Source: Isoetes taiwanensis (Eukaryota > Streptophyta > Lycopodiopsida > Isoetales > Isoetaceae). From it: a stretch of 64,000 nt of DNA. This document shows positions 9,481 through 21,837 of this stretch, piece by piece. The translations under genes and the position numbers were made by a program. A model generated the notes under the pieces. That model did no database searches, was not told the origin of the DNA, and saw only the letters and a list, made by a program, of their open reading frames with translations. The first letter of the stretch is position 1; each line of letters opens with the position of its first letter. The DNA is taken from NCBI GenBank assembly GCA_021234155.1, contig JAJEKV010000026.1:4016644-4080643 (forward strand), written 5' to 3'.

Positions 9481-12473
9481 TGAAATAGAATCATTCATCT
9501 CGGCTTCTATCTATGTAAGGTATGTCATGTTTTTCACATAGCTTATTTTGACCTAGGAATACTTAAGATATTCTTGTCATGTAAATGTTCCATAGGTTAC
9601 ATCTTTAATCTTCTTGAAGCAATTAGAATTTCATGATTAGATAATCACTTCCTTGAATCCTAATCTTCATATATCAAGTTCTTTGAAACAACTAGAATTA
9701 TTGTATGTACAATGGTTAAATAACCATTTCCTTAGCCACAATTTTATCTGACAATTTTATCATTTTTCTTAGAGACATTCCTTTTCGCATAGGACCTTAC
9801 GACTTTGAACTTCATACCATCAACTTCTACACCTTCTATTCCACAAGCTCCTTTAGAACAATCAGACAAAGGAACACTTGATGTAGCTCTTTCAGATGAA
9901 GATATAGCATAACCACAAGGCAATATGCTCGAGTTGAAAGATGTTAGTCATAATCTCAATAGAGACTTATATAAGAAGGCATGTACACCACAAAGAAGAA
10001 AGAAACTAATGGACGAGGGGCATTTGAAAGCAACTCCTACAAAGCATTGTTGTTTACAAGGTTGCTTGCTCAGGATTGGTTTGAGAAAATTGAGGCTACA
10101 TCGTGACAACTACAGTTCAATGACTTGAATAAAGGGGCTACTTAGCATTCAACATAAGACCAGACAAGGGTGACAAATTTGTTTACACAGCTGGTAGAAC
10201 AATGTTTGCCAAACATCCTTTAAAGTAATTCATGCTTTAGGCAACAGAAGCCTTCATACATTACAGAAACGACTTGACAAGGACCCTGACATAAATGACT
10301 ACTGCCATTCAAGAAGTGTCTCGCGAGTTCATACACTTCATTTTATTTTTTGAATGGAGGTATCCTTTAAAGAGTCTATTAAGAAGTTGTCTAATAACCC
10401 AATATATCACTTAAGTGATAACCTCAACAAACATGAAGCTTATAACAATAAAGATTTGTATGTGGAGCCCACTGTATTACTATGCTCTAGAAGAAAGAAC
10501 TTTCACGTGTAACAATCCCTAAAGAACATTGTACGCCCGTCCGTGCTACATGCTTAGGACGCAACACACTAAAAGTAAGCATCCAAACCTTCTTGTTGCA
10601 CAAACAACATTAGTTCCTTTACATGAATCCCTCCCCCCCCCCGGTTTTCTTTTTCTTTCTTTTTAGCACGCCAGCCTAACCAAGCGTGCAACCCTCCTTG
10701 CAATTCTAGGCTATCCACGTAGCAGTTCCAAATCAGCCAAACCTTAGGTGGCATCATATTATGCCATTGGATTTGCATTTTCCTAAATCGATGGCCACGA
10801 AAATTAGAAATGGCAGAAAAATAAGCAAGGCATGCCTGTTCGGGAACGACCCGTGCATCTTCATCTGCTCGAGGAAGCCCTTGATTCCATTGTCCATGTC
10901 CGTTGCCGTTGCCCTTACCAGGGCCTGCGTCTTCTTCCCTATTGTTGAGTTTTTTCTTACTGTTACCTTGGCATTTTTCAAGTTTGAAGTCGCCCAGATC
11001 CTCTTTCATTTTTTATGGCGCCTTCTTACAATTCTCCATCGGTTTTTTAAGGGTTGCTTGCTTGTATTTTGCGCCGCATCAAATCGGCTTGCTTCTTCCT
11101 GTCTTTTGCATGTTTTGTAACGGTGGTTGTTTGTGGCTTCTTCAGTCATTTTCTTTATGGCTTCTGGTCGGGGGCGCAAGGTCGGGGCACTTTGTGGAGC
11201 CTATTTTTGTCTGTCAGTTTATTCTGCACCAGCATCAAACATGAAAAGCAGAGCCAGGCATTTGTTTGGAACCTATTTTATTTGTTAAGTATGAGTCGGT
11301 TTTTCAATGAGAAGGCGGATTAGCCGTTCTATTACATCAAAGTTTTCTTCCTTCTTTACTGAATTGGTTTTGTGCAACCTGTTCTATTAAAGCTTTCTTT
11401 CTTCTTCAGTGGATTGGGTTTTGTGCAACCTATTTTTGTTCAGGTGTTTTGTTCTGCCGATTTCCCATCCCATCTAGAAGGCAAACCGGTCATTTGCTTC
11501 AATCGGTTCCTATTCTCATCAAAGTTTTCTTCCATCTTCAATGGATTTGTTACATGCCATCAACGGGTCCTGCTTTGCGAGACCGATCCAAGGGTTGTTG
11601 CGAGACAAGAATCGTTTGAAACCGGTTTCATGTGGTCTCGACCACCACCCACCGGGTTGCAAAAAAGAAGGGTTGCTTGCCCTAAGAGTAAGCTTGTTGT
11701 AAATAAAGGGCTCTTTATTTGAATATTTTGCATGAGAAGGATAAAAAACGTCTCGAGGAACCGTCACGACCATTTACCGACCATCCATGCCATTTAATCT
11801 GGCTTTTCACAATTGTAGCGACGGCTATTACCATCTGGCAAAGCCAGGTAAATCTTTATGTGGAGCTTTATCCTTTTAAGATCGACATGAATAGACTATT
11901 GCATGCAGCAGCCTCCTTTCTTTATTGTTTTAGATAAATAGCCAAACCGGAGGACTTTTCATCTGCTTCCTCTGCTAAGATCTTGTATGGACGATGGCGA
12001 CTCTTCCAGCAGACTGGCGATGCGCGGCATTAGCAAGAACAATCCATCAAAAGCTATGATTGAGATTCTAGGGCCTGAGAAATGGCTTGGTTTTTGGCCG
12101 GCAAGCATACAGAGATCCGCCTTTTAATTCAACCTCTGCTGTTCTGGCAAAAATATCCCCTGTTTTTACCTTTTTTGCATTGAAAGTTTTGCAATTGGAG
12201 AGTGGCCGGAAAAGGCAAAAGAAGATTGATTGCTCTAAAGCAACCTCATAGATTGATCCATAGTACCGTTAATAGTAGAACCTTTCTTCCCAATTTTTCT
12301 CACATATCCGCAACTTTCAAATGTAAACTTGGGAAAGGAAGCTAGTAATTTAACTTGCCCCAACAATAAGAAAGAGAGGCACTTGTTGCTATATTCTGCA
12401 TCATTGTTAATTTTCTGCCCCTTAATCAATTAACTAGTATTGAAGTAGACTGGAGGATGTTCGAGAGCATTGG
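9480..12473. other. No recognisable gene
   Basis: Mixed sequence with only short open frames. A 146-codon minus-strand frame (11009-10569, rich in Gly, Lys and Asn near its start) has no family I recognise and no supporting splice or start context. A plus-strand stretch at 9925-10128 is basic and also unassigned. There is a C-run at 10627-10641. Confidence 0.4.
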
Positions 12474-12976
12474 ATGATAATGTTATTGCGGGGGTTATGT
12501 GCATTTTCTCCAAATCAAGACAAGCGCTTGTTTTTTACCGCAAGCATGAGTTCTGGAGATGTCATTGTATATAATGCCATAGATTTGGATGCACTATGCC
12601 AGGTAGTAAATGGAGATTGTTTTGGTGTTTCTTGTCAACACATAATTAACACTTATTTTTCTATCAGATCCAAGCTCACAGGTCTCCATTGACTGCAATG
12701 GCCATGTCAATGGATGGATCACTCCTCGCAACCACTTCTGAACAGGGAACTGTAATTCCTATCCACATCATTCAACAAGCTACAAAGGTTTTTTTTTTTT
12801 CCATATTTTAAGTCTTTCAAATTAAGATAAGTTTGTGATAATAAATGTCAAACTATATTTGAAATAAAAAGAACCATTTTCTTTATCAGGCTTTCACATT
12901 TCGACGAGGAACATATCCAGCAACTATTTAGTCACTTTCCTTTGGTCCCCATCTCTGCAGTTCATCTGGATCACTC
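12474..12976 (+). pseudogene. ATG18/WIPI-like (PROPPIN) autophagy gene fragment
   Basis: Three exon-like blocks with GT/AG borders (about 12474-12602, 12668-12787, 12890-12976) read LRGLCAFSPNQDKRLF, then GDVIVYNAIDLDALCQ, then QAHRSPLTAMAMSMDGSLL, ATTSEQGTVIPIHI, and FTFRRGTYPATI. AHRSPL and the FRRG box are hallmarks of PROPPINs, beta-propellers that bind PI3P and PI(3,5)P2 on autophagic membranes. A TAG follows TI where functional members have an aromatic residue before SLSFGP. Blades before and after are absent. Introns are kept, so it arose by DNA duplication and not by retroposition. Confidence 0.75.
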
Positions 12977-15900
12977 GTAAGTTTGTAATCACTTTGTTTT
13001 GTACTATCAGGACAGAAGGTTTTATATTGTTAGAATTGGATTTCGTTCAGACAGACACTAAACTCTTCATAAAATTGGCAATTCTATTAGAAAAGAACGG
13101 GGAGCCCCTTAAGATGTTCATCGATCCTTGGTAGTTAAGAAGAAAGACTTTAGCAACCATAAACCGAGCAAAAGTTCATTTCTGATCATTAATATGTTGG
13201 ATACATCAGCTACTCTTGAAGTGGATTCAAATATACATTTTCCTTTTTTTCCAAGCTAACAAGCAGTTCTATTGGCTGTTGGCAGCAATTGCAGGATATG
13301 TGTGTTGAGCAGATATGTGCACTTCTTGTAGGTCTTCTCCAATAGAGTGTGGGAATTAGGTCTTGTCTCCATTGCTCATTCATTTTATCTCTGCAAGCAT
13401 TTTTCCATATGCGCTCAAGTGTTATACTTACAGTTAAACAAAACATATACGGTTTAAGATTGTGAGGATGCTTGGTTGCAAGGTGAAGAATTCAAGAGGC
13501 ATAGACTTCTTCTAGTCCTTCTCCGCAAGATCGAGCTTGTGCTTTATGTCAAAGTTATAACTTGCTTCATTATGTTTATGCGCTCTCAAGAATATTTTCT
13601 TTAAAGGCTCGAAGTCTGAGGCGGATTATATGTAGGTAAATGTCGCAGTCCCGCATTCAAATTTCGTTTCTTATGGTTTGCAAGATGTTATTGGTAACCA
13701 TTTTGAAGTTTTGTCGTTCACTTACTGCGGATACAAGGTCTTCAAATTTTCATGCGGAAGTAAGGGCACCTATTCTTCATCTTAGTATGGAAAAACACTG
13801 GTTGGAGTTTCATGAACATCTCAACATTTCATACACATTTGCCTCTAGGATCTCCTTTGAGAAAACATTTCATATGGGGACGTTTTTGAAACACCTTGCT
13901 TATCCGTTGGAGATGGAAGGTCAAAGTTTTAAGCTCGGTGACATTTGCAAAGAAAAGCATGGTATCTGCTTTACTTTTCACTTGTAAAACTCTAGATTTT
14001 GCATGAATCCAACTTCACATTTGGTGCATTCTATATGTTGTAGATTATTTCATCAGGATTTCTACTTCATAGTCGATCCATTCAGTATCCAAATTTTCTC
14101 CAAGTTCTATCTCCATGGCACAATCTACAAGCTGTTATTTTACATCTTAATCCTCCTCTATTGAACAAGATTCTTGTTCTTTTTTATTGTTGGGATAGGT
14201 ATACCTCAAACCCTAGCATTCATGCAAAGGGAAAATGATTTCTTCTCTATCTATGCTCTTGAGGCTGATCTGATGGCCATTATGGCACCAGTATGTGGCA
14301 CATGATTTGCAGAACTGACTCGCTTGTGGCTCGAACATATTAAGTGTCGCAATGATTGATGGGTGCCTAGAAGGTAACGAACCAATGGATTTTATGTTTC
14401 TTTTTAGTAAGCTCGCAGTTCATTGTCTTTTTCATTTAGATTTTTCATTAGAGTGGTTGGTTTCGTTTATTAGTCAGGTACAAAGTTTGCACATTCTTAG
14501 AGCATTCTTCCATGATCAGTATGCTTGCTCTAAAGAGAATCTAAAGATTCTTGTTCTTTGGTGGAGAGCGTCATTTTGATTATTTACATGTTATGACCTC
14601 ATTTCTCCTATCTCGAATTTTGTTTTCTCTTTGTTCACGAAAAAATAATAATGTGTGATCCTTGAGATGAAATGCAACCTATATTTTATTGAAGGATAAT
14701 CCTTATGTAAACCTGGATTGCCTCTGAAGCTCCTCATATTCTTGCAAAACCATCGGTGATGTTGACAAATTATTTGCCATATCGAGGAATCTTTGCAAAG
14801 AGGTGCACTTGGTCTCTGTTAAGATTGTTTAAAATACTAAACTCGTATTTGCCTTTTGGAAAGGCATTTGACATGATGTATTCCTTTGAGGGCATTGATT
14901 GTTGCATCTCTATAGGAAGAAGGTAGTTTCAATCTGTTCTTCTCCAATTGGCAACTCTTAGGGTGACATCTCTTAACTTATGGAACGGTCTAAAGGTCAA
15001 GTTTCCTCATAGTTTGAGAGTTTTTTTTTCTCCCCTTTTTTAAGAAGTGAATTATGCCATGCAATATTATTTTAAAAACTCTGTTGCTACGATATCATCA
15101 CTCTTGTTTGGTTCTGTTTTCAGAACATTGAGGCTTACAACTGGAACAACCACATTCTGACGCACTTGAAAAGGCAGTCTCATTGCAATAGATACGCATG
15201 ATTCTAAGTGCAACATGAGTAAATGAAGGCCTCCAGGCAAGAAAACAACGAAGAACCAGCTGAACGTAAGCCTTAAAAAAAAAAAAAAAAAACATTAACT
15301 ACAACAAATACACGTATCAACTGAGAATACTTTTCACAGGATTTGTCAAACACATCCTAAGGAAAAAAATGTGGAGGCCATGTGCAACCATCTTAGGGGG
15401 CATCACCACCTTTCAAGCTTCTATATTGCACGTCGGTTATAACTTGATCATAGATAAAAGTCTCTAAACAAGCAGTCGGGACAATGATGACAACGCTAAT
15501 GAAATTATCCAACCACAATCACAAACCGAGCAATCCAATGACCATTGAAAAGGCGACATATGCTCTTGATGACAAGCTTGTCATCGAATTGTTTGGAAAT
15601 ATTGATTTCTTTCTAGATCCGCCATGTGATGACAATTAATAGCCTTACAAACTTCACTTTCATATTTCTCATGTTCTGAACAATGAAATCTAAAGACATT
15701 ACATAAACGTTTATAACACAACAAAAATGGCTACAACAACCTCATATCCTAACCTTCCAAAACTAAGAAATATTGGTACATACGGAGGGGCGTCATCTAA
15801 ATTATCCAAGCAACATATGCTATTTCGATCGCGGAAAATAAATTTCAATACAATTTTGCCCTAATACAAACATAATTCAATTATATTTTCCTATCCAATT

Positions 15901-15979
15901 ACCTTGCCCTAATTTTCATGCGCCTTTATTTTCTATGGTCTCTGGCGTGCCTTTTTGCTAGTTTCCCCCCTTTTTTTAA
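12977..15979. other. No recognisable gene
   Basis: AT-rich sequence with a 115-codon plus-strand frame at 13640-13987 that matches no family I know and has no conserved motif. A poly-A run lies at 15274-15292. Nothing here supports a gene. Confidence 0.4.
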
Positions 15980-17446
15980 TGATAAGTATTGCACCTCCCA
16001 AATAATGGGAGAAAAACAGATATGGTAAGTATCTATTGATTGTATGGTAAGTTCAGCAAAAACATGACTGTAACTATAGTACACCCATAAGATATCTTGG
16101 CTTCAAGCTGGTTAATTGTTGACTTGTCAAGTTTATTTGTGCTAAAACTGTGTTTCATATTTGTTGTAAAGCCTCATGCTCAAAGAGGCATCTGGAGGCA
16201 AAATCTCACCTCCAACATTTAATCAAAATAATGATGTTTCACATGATGGCTTTGCCAAATCATGCTTTTAATTATTACAATCTATGGAGGATGAAATATC
16301 TTTGGATATTATATGGACCGGGATCTTGAGTTATATAATTCCCACCCTAGGGGATATTTCTCAAGGCAAAATTGGGCCTCCAATATTTGTACGAAATGGC
16401 AGAAACGTCCATCATGTTTGTTACTTGGCATAAAAGGGTCTTTCTCTGATCAGAAAAACCTACTATATGGCCCATTCAAATCTATAAAGCAAAAGATTTG
16501 CGAAGCAAAGAGCTACAATCAAGGTCTACAACCCAGGTCTATATATATTTAAACAGGTCTCTAAATGTTCCGTTTGTGAGACATAATAATAGGCCAATAA
16601 GCCAATGTGATCTGCTAGTTGTACTTCTCTCGCTAAATATCCTCAGAAAAATCTATTATGATGTTTAACAGTGATATTTAATTCATTTGAATTGCTATGT
16701 TATCCGAGCCGTACATTCTTAGTAGGCTCTCATTTATCAAGAGCAAAGAGTACATTGGCTGAAGGGCGAAGATCCAAGAATCACCTGATGTATCTTTTGG
16801 CCCTTGTGTCGTTACCGAGTCTATCACTAACGCATGCATGGTCGGCTGCAGGTACGTGGTGATTCTTCTCCTAATGTATGTGCTTTGTTCTTATGGTGTA
16901 TGGTTGCTCGAAACGGATGTGCTGGTCTAAGATAAATACATTAAAGGATTGGATGATTCTGCAACAAATATGGACACAAGTTTTGGATAATATTGTGATA
17001 AAGACCTTCTCATATGGCATTTGCATGTATAGTAAGGCTTATAAAGGTTTTGTTAAAAAATTCTGTGTGATAATGCACTGGTTTAAGATAGAATGAAGAT
17101 TCAGAGCATATATTAGTGATGCTCACATGAAAATCAGGTATTATCAGTTTCTCTAGTATGTATGGTTTTCATGAGTTTGAGAAAAGACAAGACAATGCTT
17201 TTTTCAATATAGTGTAAGTGCAAAATTTTCTTTTCATGTGTACGGAGTTTTTCCATGAATATATGGATATTTCCTTATAAGTGGCTATGAATGTACATCT
17301 TAAGCTGTGCTGGAGCTGAAAAAGTTATATGTTCCAATTACAAGATGAATAACGGAGTATTTTGTACTTGAAATTCAAATGAGTAGAAAAGAACAGGGTA
17401 ATATGGGGCCTGTTGAAAAATAGGGCTTGGATCAATGCTTGGCGCA
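15980..17446 (+). repeat. Direct repeat copy A (~1.47 kb), possible LTR
   Basis: Begins TGATAAGTATTGCACC and ends GCTTGGCGCA. It is closely similar in the same orientation to 21838-25256 once insertions are removed. The TG...CA ends and a purine-rich stretch before copy B would fit LTRs, but I see no 5-bp duplication and no primer-binding site after copy A. It has no real coding capacity. Confidence 0.65.
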
Positions 17447-17614
17447 CATTGTAAAATAACTTTATCTGGCTAAAATGTAAATAGGAAAAACTTAAATGGG
17501 AATATGTCCTATTTGCAATCTAACGAGTGGTTGTTCTAACTATTCCTTAAATATAAACACAAAGGTAAAAAATGGAGGAAAGACTAAGGTAAAACATGGA
17601 GGTTTGACTATCTG

Positions 17615-18333
17615 TTTCACTCAAGTTTCATAAGTTTACAAGTATGGGCTATGATATACCATCCATCGTTAGAGTCTTAGGTAATGTTTATATCTACACC
17701 CCTACACCATCCTTAAGGCCCCAAAGGGGCCACAAATTTTTTTAGTTAACACAAACCATTAACACACAACTAACATTATTAACACAAACCATTGCATTTG
17801 ACACATTTAAATTAAAATCCCCCTTAAACCCCCTTTGATTTGGGTGCATATTCACACGGGGGGTTACTTCTGGCAACGAGAGCTGTCGGATGGGCATATT
17901 TGCCCTTTATTCCAAGATCTGGACCGTACATAGCGATCCTCGTTTGTGGGGTATGCATGTACAAGTTTTTGTATACTATATATTAAGATTTTCAAAATAC
18001 TATAAGGTTTGAGAGAATGTACTTAGTGGTGTTATTTTTATACATGTATTGTAATTTTTTTGAGGCTCTCGCTGCCCTACGTAACCCCCCGTGTGAATAT
18101 GCACCCAAATCAAAGGGGGTTTAAGGGGGGTTTTAATTTAAATGTGTCAAATGCAATGGTTTGTGTTAATAATGTTAGTTGTGTGTTAATGGTTTGTGTT
18201 AACTAAAAAAATTTTTGGCCCCTTTGGGGCCTTAAGGATGGTGTAGGGGTGTAGATATAAACATTACCTAAGACTCTAACGATGGATGGTATATCATAGC
18301 CCATACTTGTAAACTTATTAAACTTGAGTGAAA
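17615..18333. mobile_element. Fold-back element with ~265-bp inverted arms
   Basis: The left arm (17615 to about 17883) starts TTTCACTCAAGTTT; the right arm (about 18065-18333) is its reverse complement, ending AAACTTGAGTGAAA, with few mismatches. The loop is about 180 bp. Inside each arm is a small GC palindrome (GGCCCCAAAGGGGCC). No open frame and no clear target-site duplication were found. This is a non-autonomous MITE or fold-back element, or a source of hairpin RNA. Confidence 0.8.
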
Positions 18334-19709
18334 GGTAGACTGATGTAAATTACTTTGTCATTTTTTTTGTTCTCCTACACGAGAATACACCATGTCATTG
18401 TGCCTTATGGAATGGAATGTCATTGTGCCGAATAGAATGGAATGTCTTACGTTAACAATAATAAAGCAATTGCTTGTACAATACCCTCTGCAACTTGTTT
18501 CCTCATCAAAACCCTCTCTAGCTTGTCTCAAAGCAATAAATGTGCCAATATATTACGATTGCCCCAAAGCATTTCAACTTTTATTTTTTACGTAAAAGCT
18601 TTATTTTCACGAAGATGAGCAATCTATTCCACCTTTATGAAGCGAGCAATGTTTGATATGAAGCGAGCAATGCTTGAATAAAATTTGCATACCCTTGAGC
18701 AAAGTATGTCTAAGATGTGCATACTTTAATGGCATATCTGAAGGAGATGAATGCTTGAATCTTGGACAAACTGCATACCTGCAAAGCAAAATATATGTAA
18801 AATGTGCAATGTCATCTGTGTTGGATAAATCTTCAGTAACTTGTGTTTGAAAGAGACTATGAATAAGAACGTAACCACCAAGTTAATATGCTACAGAATA
18901 ACTTGAATACCTGGAGCAAGGAGCATCTCCAGAAAGGCATGCCACCATAAATAAAACTTTATATGAGGAGTCACAAAGGCGTTTCGATCTTCTTTTGCTA
19001 TGATCCTTACGGGCATGCAATTTGCAATGACCACCTTGAGAACAAAAGCGAAAAGAAACCGTCATAAAGAAATGATTCTGAAGTTATAGGAATTATAACA
19101 AGTCATATGAAAGAATTAATAGCAAATATTTGTCTGAGTCCCAGTTTGATAGCTGGCTCCAAAGACCTAGAAAACATGTTTAGAGTGCTTTTCTCAGCTG
19201 CAAAGGCATAGACAAGTCGAATTGATGATGTAGCCTGCTTCTGCAACTATTCGGCTTTGTCATATGCTGCGTTGACGGCGATTTTCATACTCACGATAAT
19301 GCTTTTCCATAGAAATACCCAGGCAAGCAATAATAATGGTGTAAATGTGGATAAAATCCACCAAGAATCCACCTATAAATTGAAATAAGTTCGCACAAAT
19401 TCTCCCACCTTCACATTCACATAGTGTAGGGTTATAGTAGGCATAGTGAAACTTCATACGCAATCTTAGATGGATCATCGATATGTGCCTAGAGTATTGA
19501 TGATTACGCTCGAATGATTGTCGAGGATTGGAAATACCAGACCCATTTATAATAGCATTTCTTTGTCCCAACAAGCATGAATAAAATATCACAGGAGTCA
19601 GCAAATTTGAATAGCTTCTAATATGGAAGCTGTTTTGCCTCCTCAGGATATCTGCATTGCTTTTTCCTCTCCTCCTTGTCTTCCACTTCAGTATGACTTT
19701 CCTCTGCAC
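18334..19709. other. No recognised gene; open minus-strand stretch
   Basis: A minus-strand frame of 149 codons (19709-19260) and shorter ones nearby have no recognisable motif. The first 60-odd bases contain a small tandem duplication (GGAATGTC near 18410-18445). This would be the interior of the putative element flanked by repeats A and B. Confidence 0.35.
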
Positions 19710-19717
19710 TAGATGCC

Positions 19718-19953
19718 CAAGGGGGATTCACTGTAAGTGCCATACAATGTGCCTGAGTGACTTGTAGGGGGGTTTTTTCGACCCATTTCCATACGTATAC
19801 GTAAGAGGTAGGGGGGTTTTTTGCCACTACTTGGGGTAAACTTTGTACGGAAGGGGTCGAATTTGCCTTTCAAGAAATCGTATACGGGGGTGTTTTTGAT
19901 CACCCTATGCACGCACATGACATACCCCCCTTACTATAAGTGAACCCCCCGGG
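19718..19953. mobile_element. 236-bp hAT-type MITE
   Basis: The ends are CAAGGGGGATTCACT on the left and, on the minus strand from the right, CCCGGGGGGTTCACT. Identical 8-bp duplications TAGATGCC flank it (19710-19717 and 19954-19961). A C-A-x-G-G-G terminus with an 8-bp duplication is typical of hAT-derived MITEs. Inside are two copies of a GGTAGGGGGGTTTTTT-like motif. No coding capacity. Confidence 0.75.
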
Positions 19954-19961
19954 TAGATGCC

Positions 19962-21837
19962 ATGATAATTATGCTAACAGATGGACATGGACCGCCGAAG
20001 AAGGAAGAACTTTGAACAAAGATGGATTATTTTAAATCCTAAAAGCTACACTAGGTTCGGAAAATAAGCCAATATAATATTTCAGGGTAGCCGCTTTGAG
20101 CTCAAACAGCTACTATATGCATGTATCTGCTCTCAGGACCAAGAACTTGACTGCGTATCCGGCAGTTTCGCATCAAACTTACATTGCCTTTCAGTGCAAG
20201 AAAACATGCAAGATTCTAAAAAAGGATCAAAGGCTATTAGTTCTTACCAAAAACTGGAAGCAGACTGGAAAACGAAGAGACTTTGAAAATCGACACCAAA
20301 TCAGACAGATAGAAATGGATCAATCATAAGATTAATGCATGGAACTTCATAGGCATAGAGCTCCCCGATTATTACAGAAAGGTTCTGATGTATGAATATG
20401 CTCCAGGAAACGGGTTCTACAAATGGTTCACATTTGGTTTTTTCATGAGAAAAGGAGAAAAGGGCTTTCATTATAAGCCCTTGGATTTTTTGAATTAAAA
20501 GAGGGCTTTCTTTGTAAGCCCTCCGATCTTAACCATTGGGGAGGATGAAACAAAAATTGTACAAATTGCATGCAAAAGCTTGGTGCACTCTAGATGTACT
20601 GATTAGTATGCCTCGTGCAATACGCCCATGAAATCATATAAAAACCATGCCAAAAAGCGTATAAAATCATAAAAAAAAACCCCTGTTATAATGCTAGATA
20701 TTCCACTTGGAATTTAATGATTGGCTAGAACTAGTTCCGAGACTAAACAAATTGGGCAGTGAATGGGATGAAATTAGCAAGCTGATAGATGAAATATATC
20801 TGAACCTACCAACTAAGATATACCACTGTACCATGGAAGAATATGCAGCTAAGAATTAGTTTTTCAAAGGTGTACTGGCTTTAGAAAAAGCCAACAAAGT
20901 AAAAAAAAAATCCAGCCTAGATGATGCGATAGTCCACTGGTTATGCCACGAGCAAAATTATGTATCCAAGCTTGATGGCAGTTATATGTGAGAAAAGCAC
21001 AAAACAAGTTCTAGCACTATTCGTGATAAAAAGATTAGCACACCCAATGCCATAGGAGGTTCCGTGTCAAAACAAAAACAGAACTCGGCTTTAAGAAATG
21101 GTGATGGAGTCACCCAACAACTGAAATATAACAAATAGGTATGGGACACTGCATTTTGAAATATTCTTTTCCTTCATACAAAAGGTAGCATATGTTTGTT
21201 GTATGCTATGTTACATTTATGAATCAGATAAAGATACTACAAATAAATAATATTTGGCCTTTCTAAGTGACGAAAGCACCTAGTGACAAAAGAAGCTAAC
21301 ATGCCATTGTCCATGTTAAGCATACTCCTATATGTACCACAATATCTTAGGTATTAGAGAAGAGACAACATATACAGAACTTGCTCCCAGTATACCTATC
21401 GGTAGCTACCATATTTCTAAGCCAGGAATGTGATCATTTCACAAGTGACGCCATGTCTATATGTAAACTCTAACCCGGAAGATATTTTGGAGATGATATG
21501 ACAGTTTGTACTTAATGGATTTGATGAAGCTGGAATGAAGAAAAGAATTATCAAATATATCAAAACCCGCAATTTCCCTGGTCTCAGATATGACGTCAAT
21601 ACTCTGCTACAAATGATTAAAGAGTATTAGAGGTACGTCTTTGGTTCTACTATCTACTATATAAATTGTAAAGCGTCTCTGGTAAAATGTGTATCATAGA
21701 GCAAAATATAGGGTTGTAAAAGACCCCTACTGTAACAAGTAGAGGTCTACCCACCGTATAAGTTATAGTGTAAAGGTTTTTTTTAAAAGAAAAAACGGGG
21801 GTCCTATATAATCCTACGGCAGGAGGTAGGGTTTTTA
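19962..21837. other. No recognised gene
   Basis: Contains an open plus-strand stretch around 20690-21000 reading EFNDWLELVPRLNKLG and EISKLIDEIYLNLPTK with stops, which I cannot place, and a second short one at 21500-21630 (AGMKKRIIKYIKTRNF). Just before 21838 there is a purine-rich run (GGCAGGAGGTAGGG), a weak polypurine-tract candidate. Confidence 0.35.

Noticed and set aside
10569-11009. 146-codon minus-strand frame
   Set aside because: No known motif, overlapping frames on both strands and no neighbouring exons. Not enough to call a gene.
19260-19709. 149-codon minus-strand frame
   Set aside because: No family resemblance, and it abuts a hAT-type MITE. It begins with a non-ATG-like context and lacks support.
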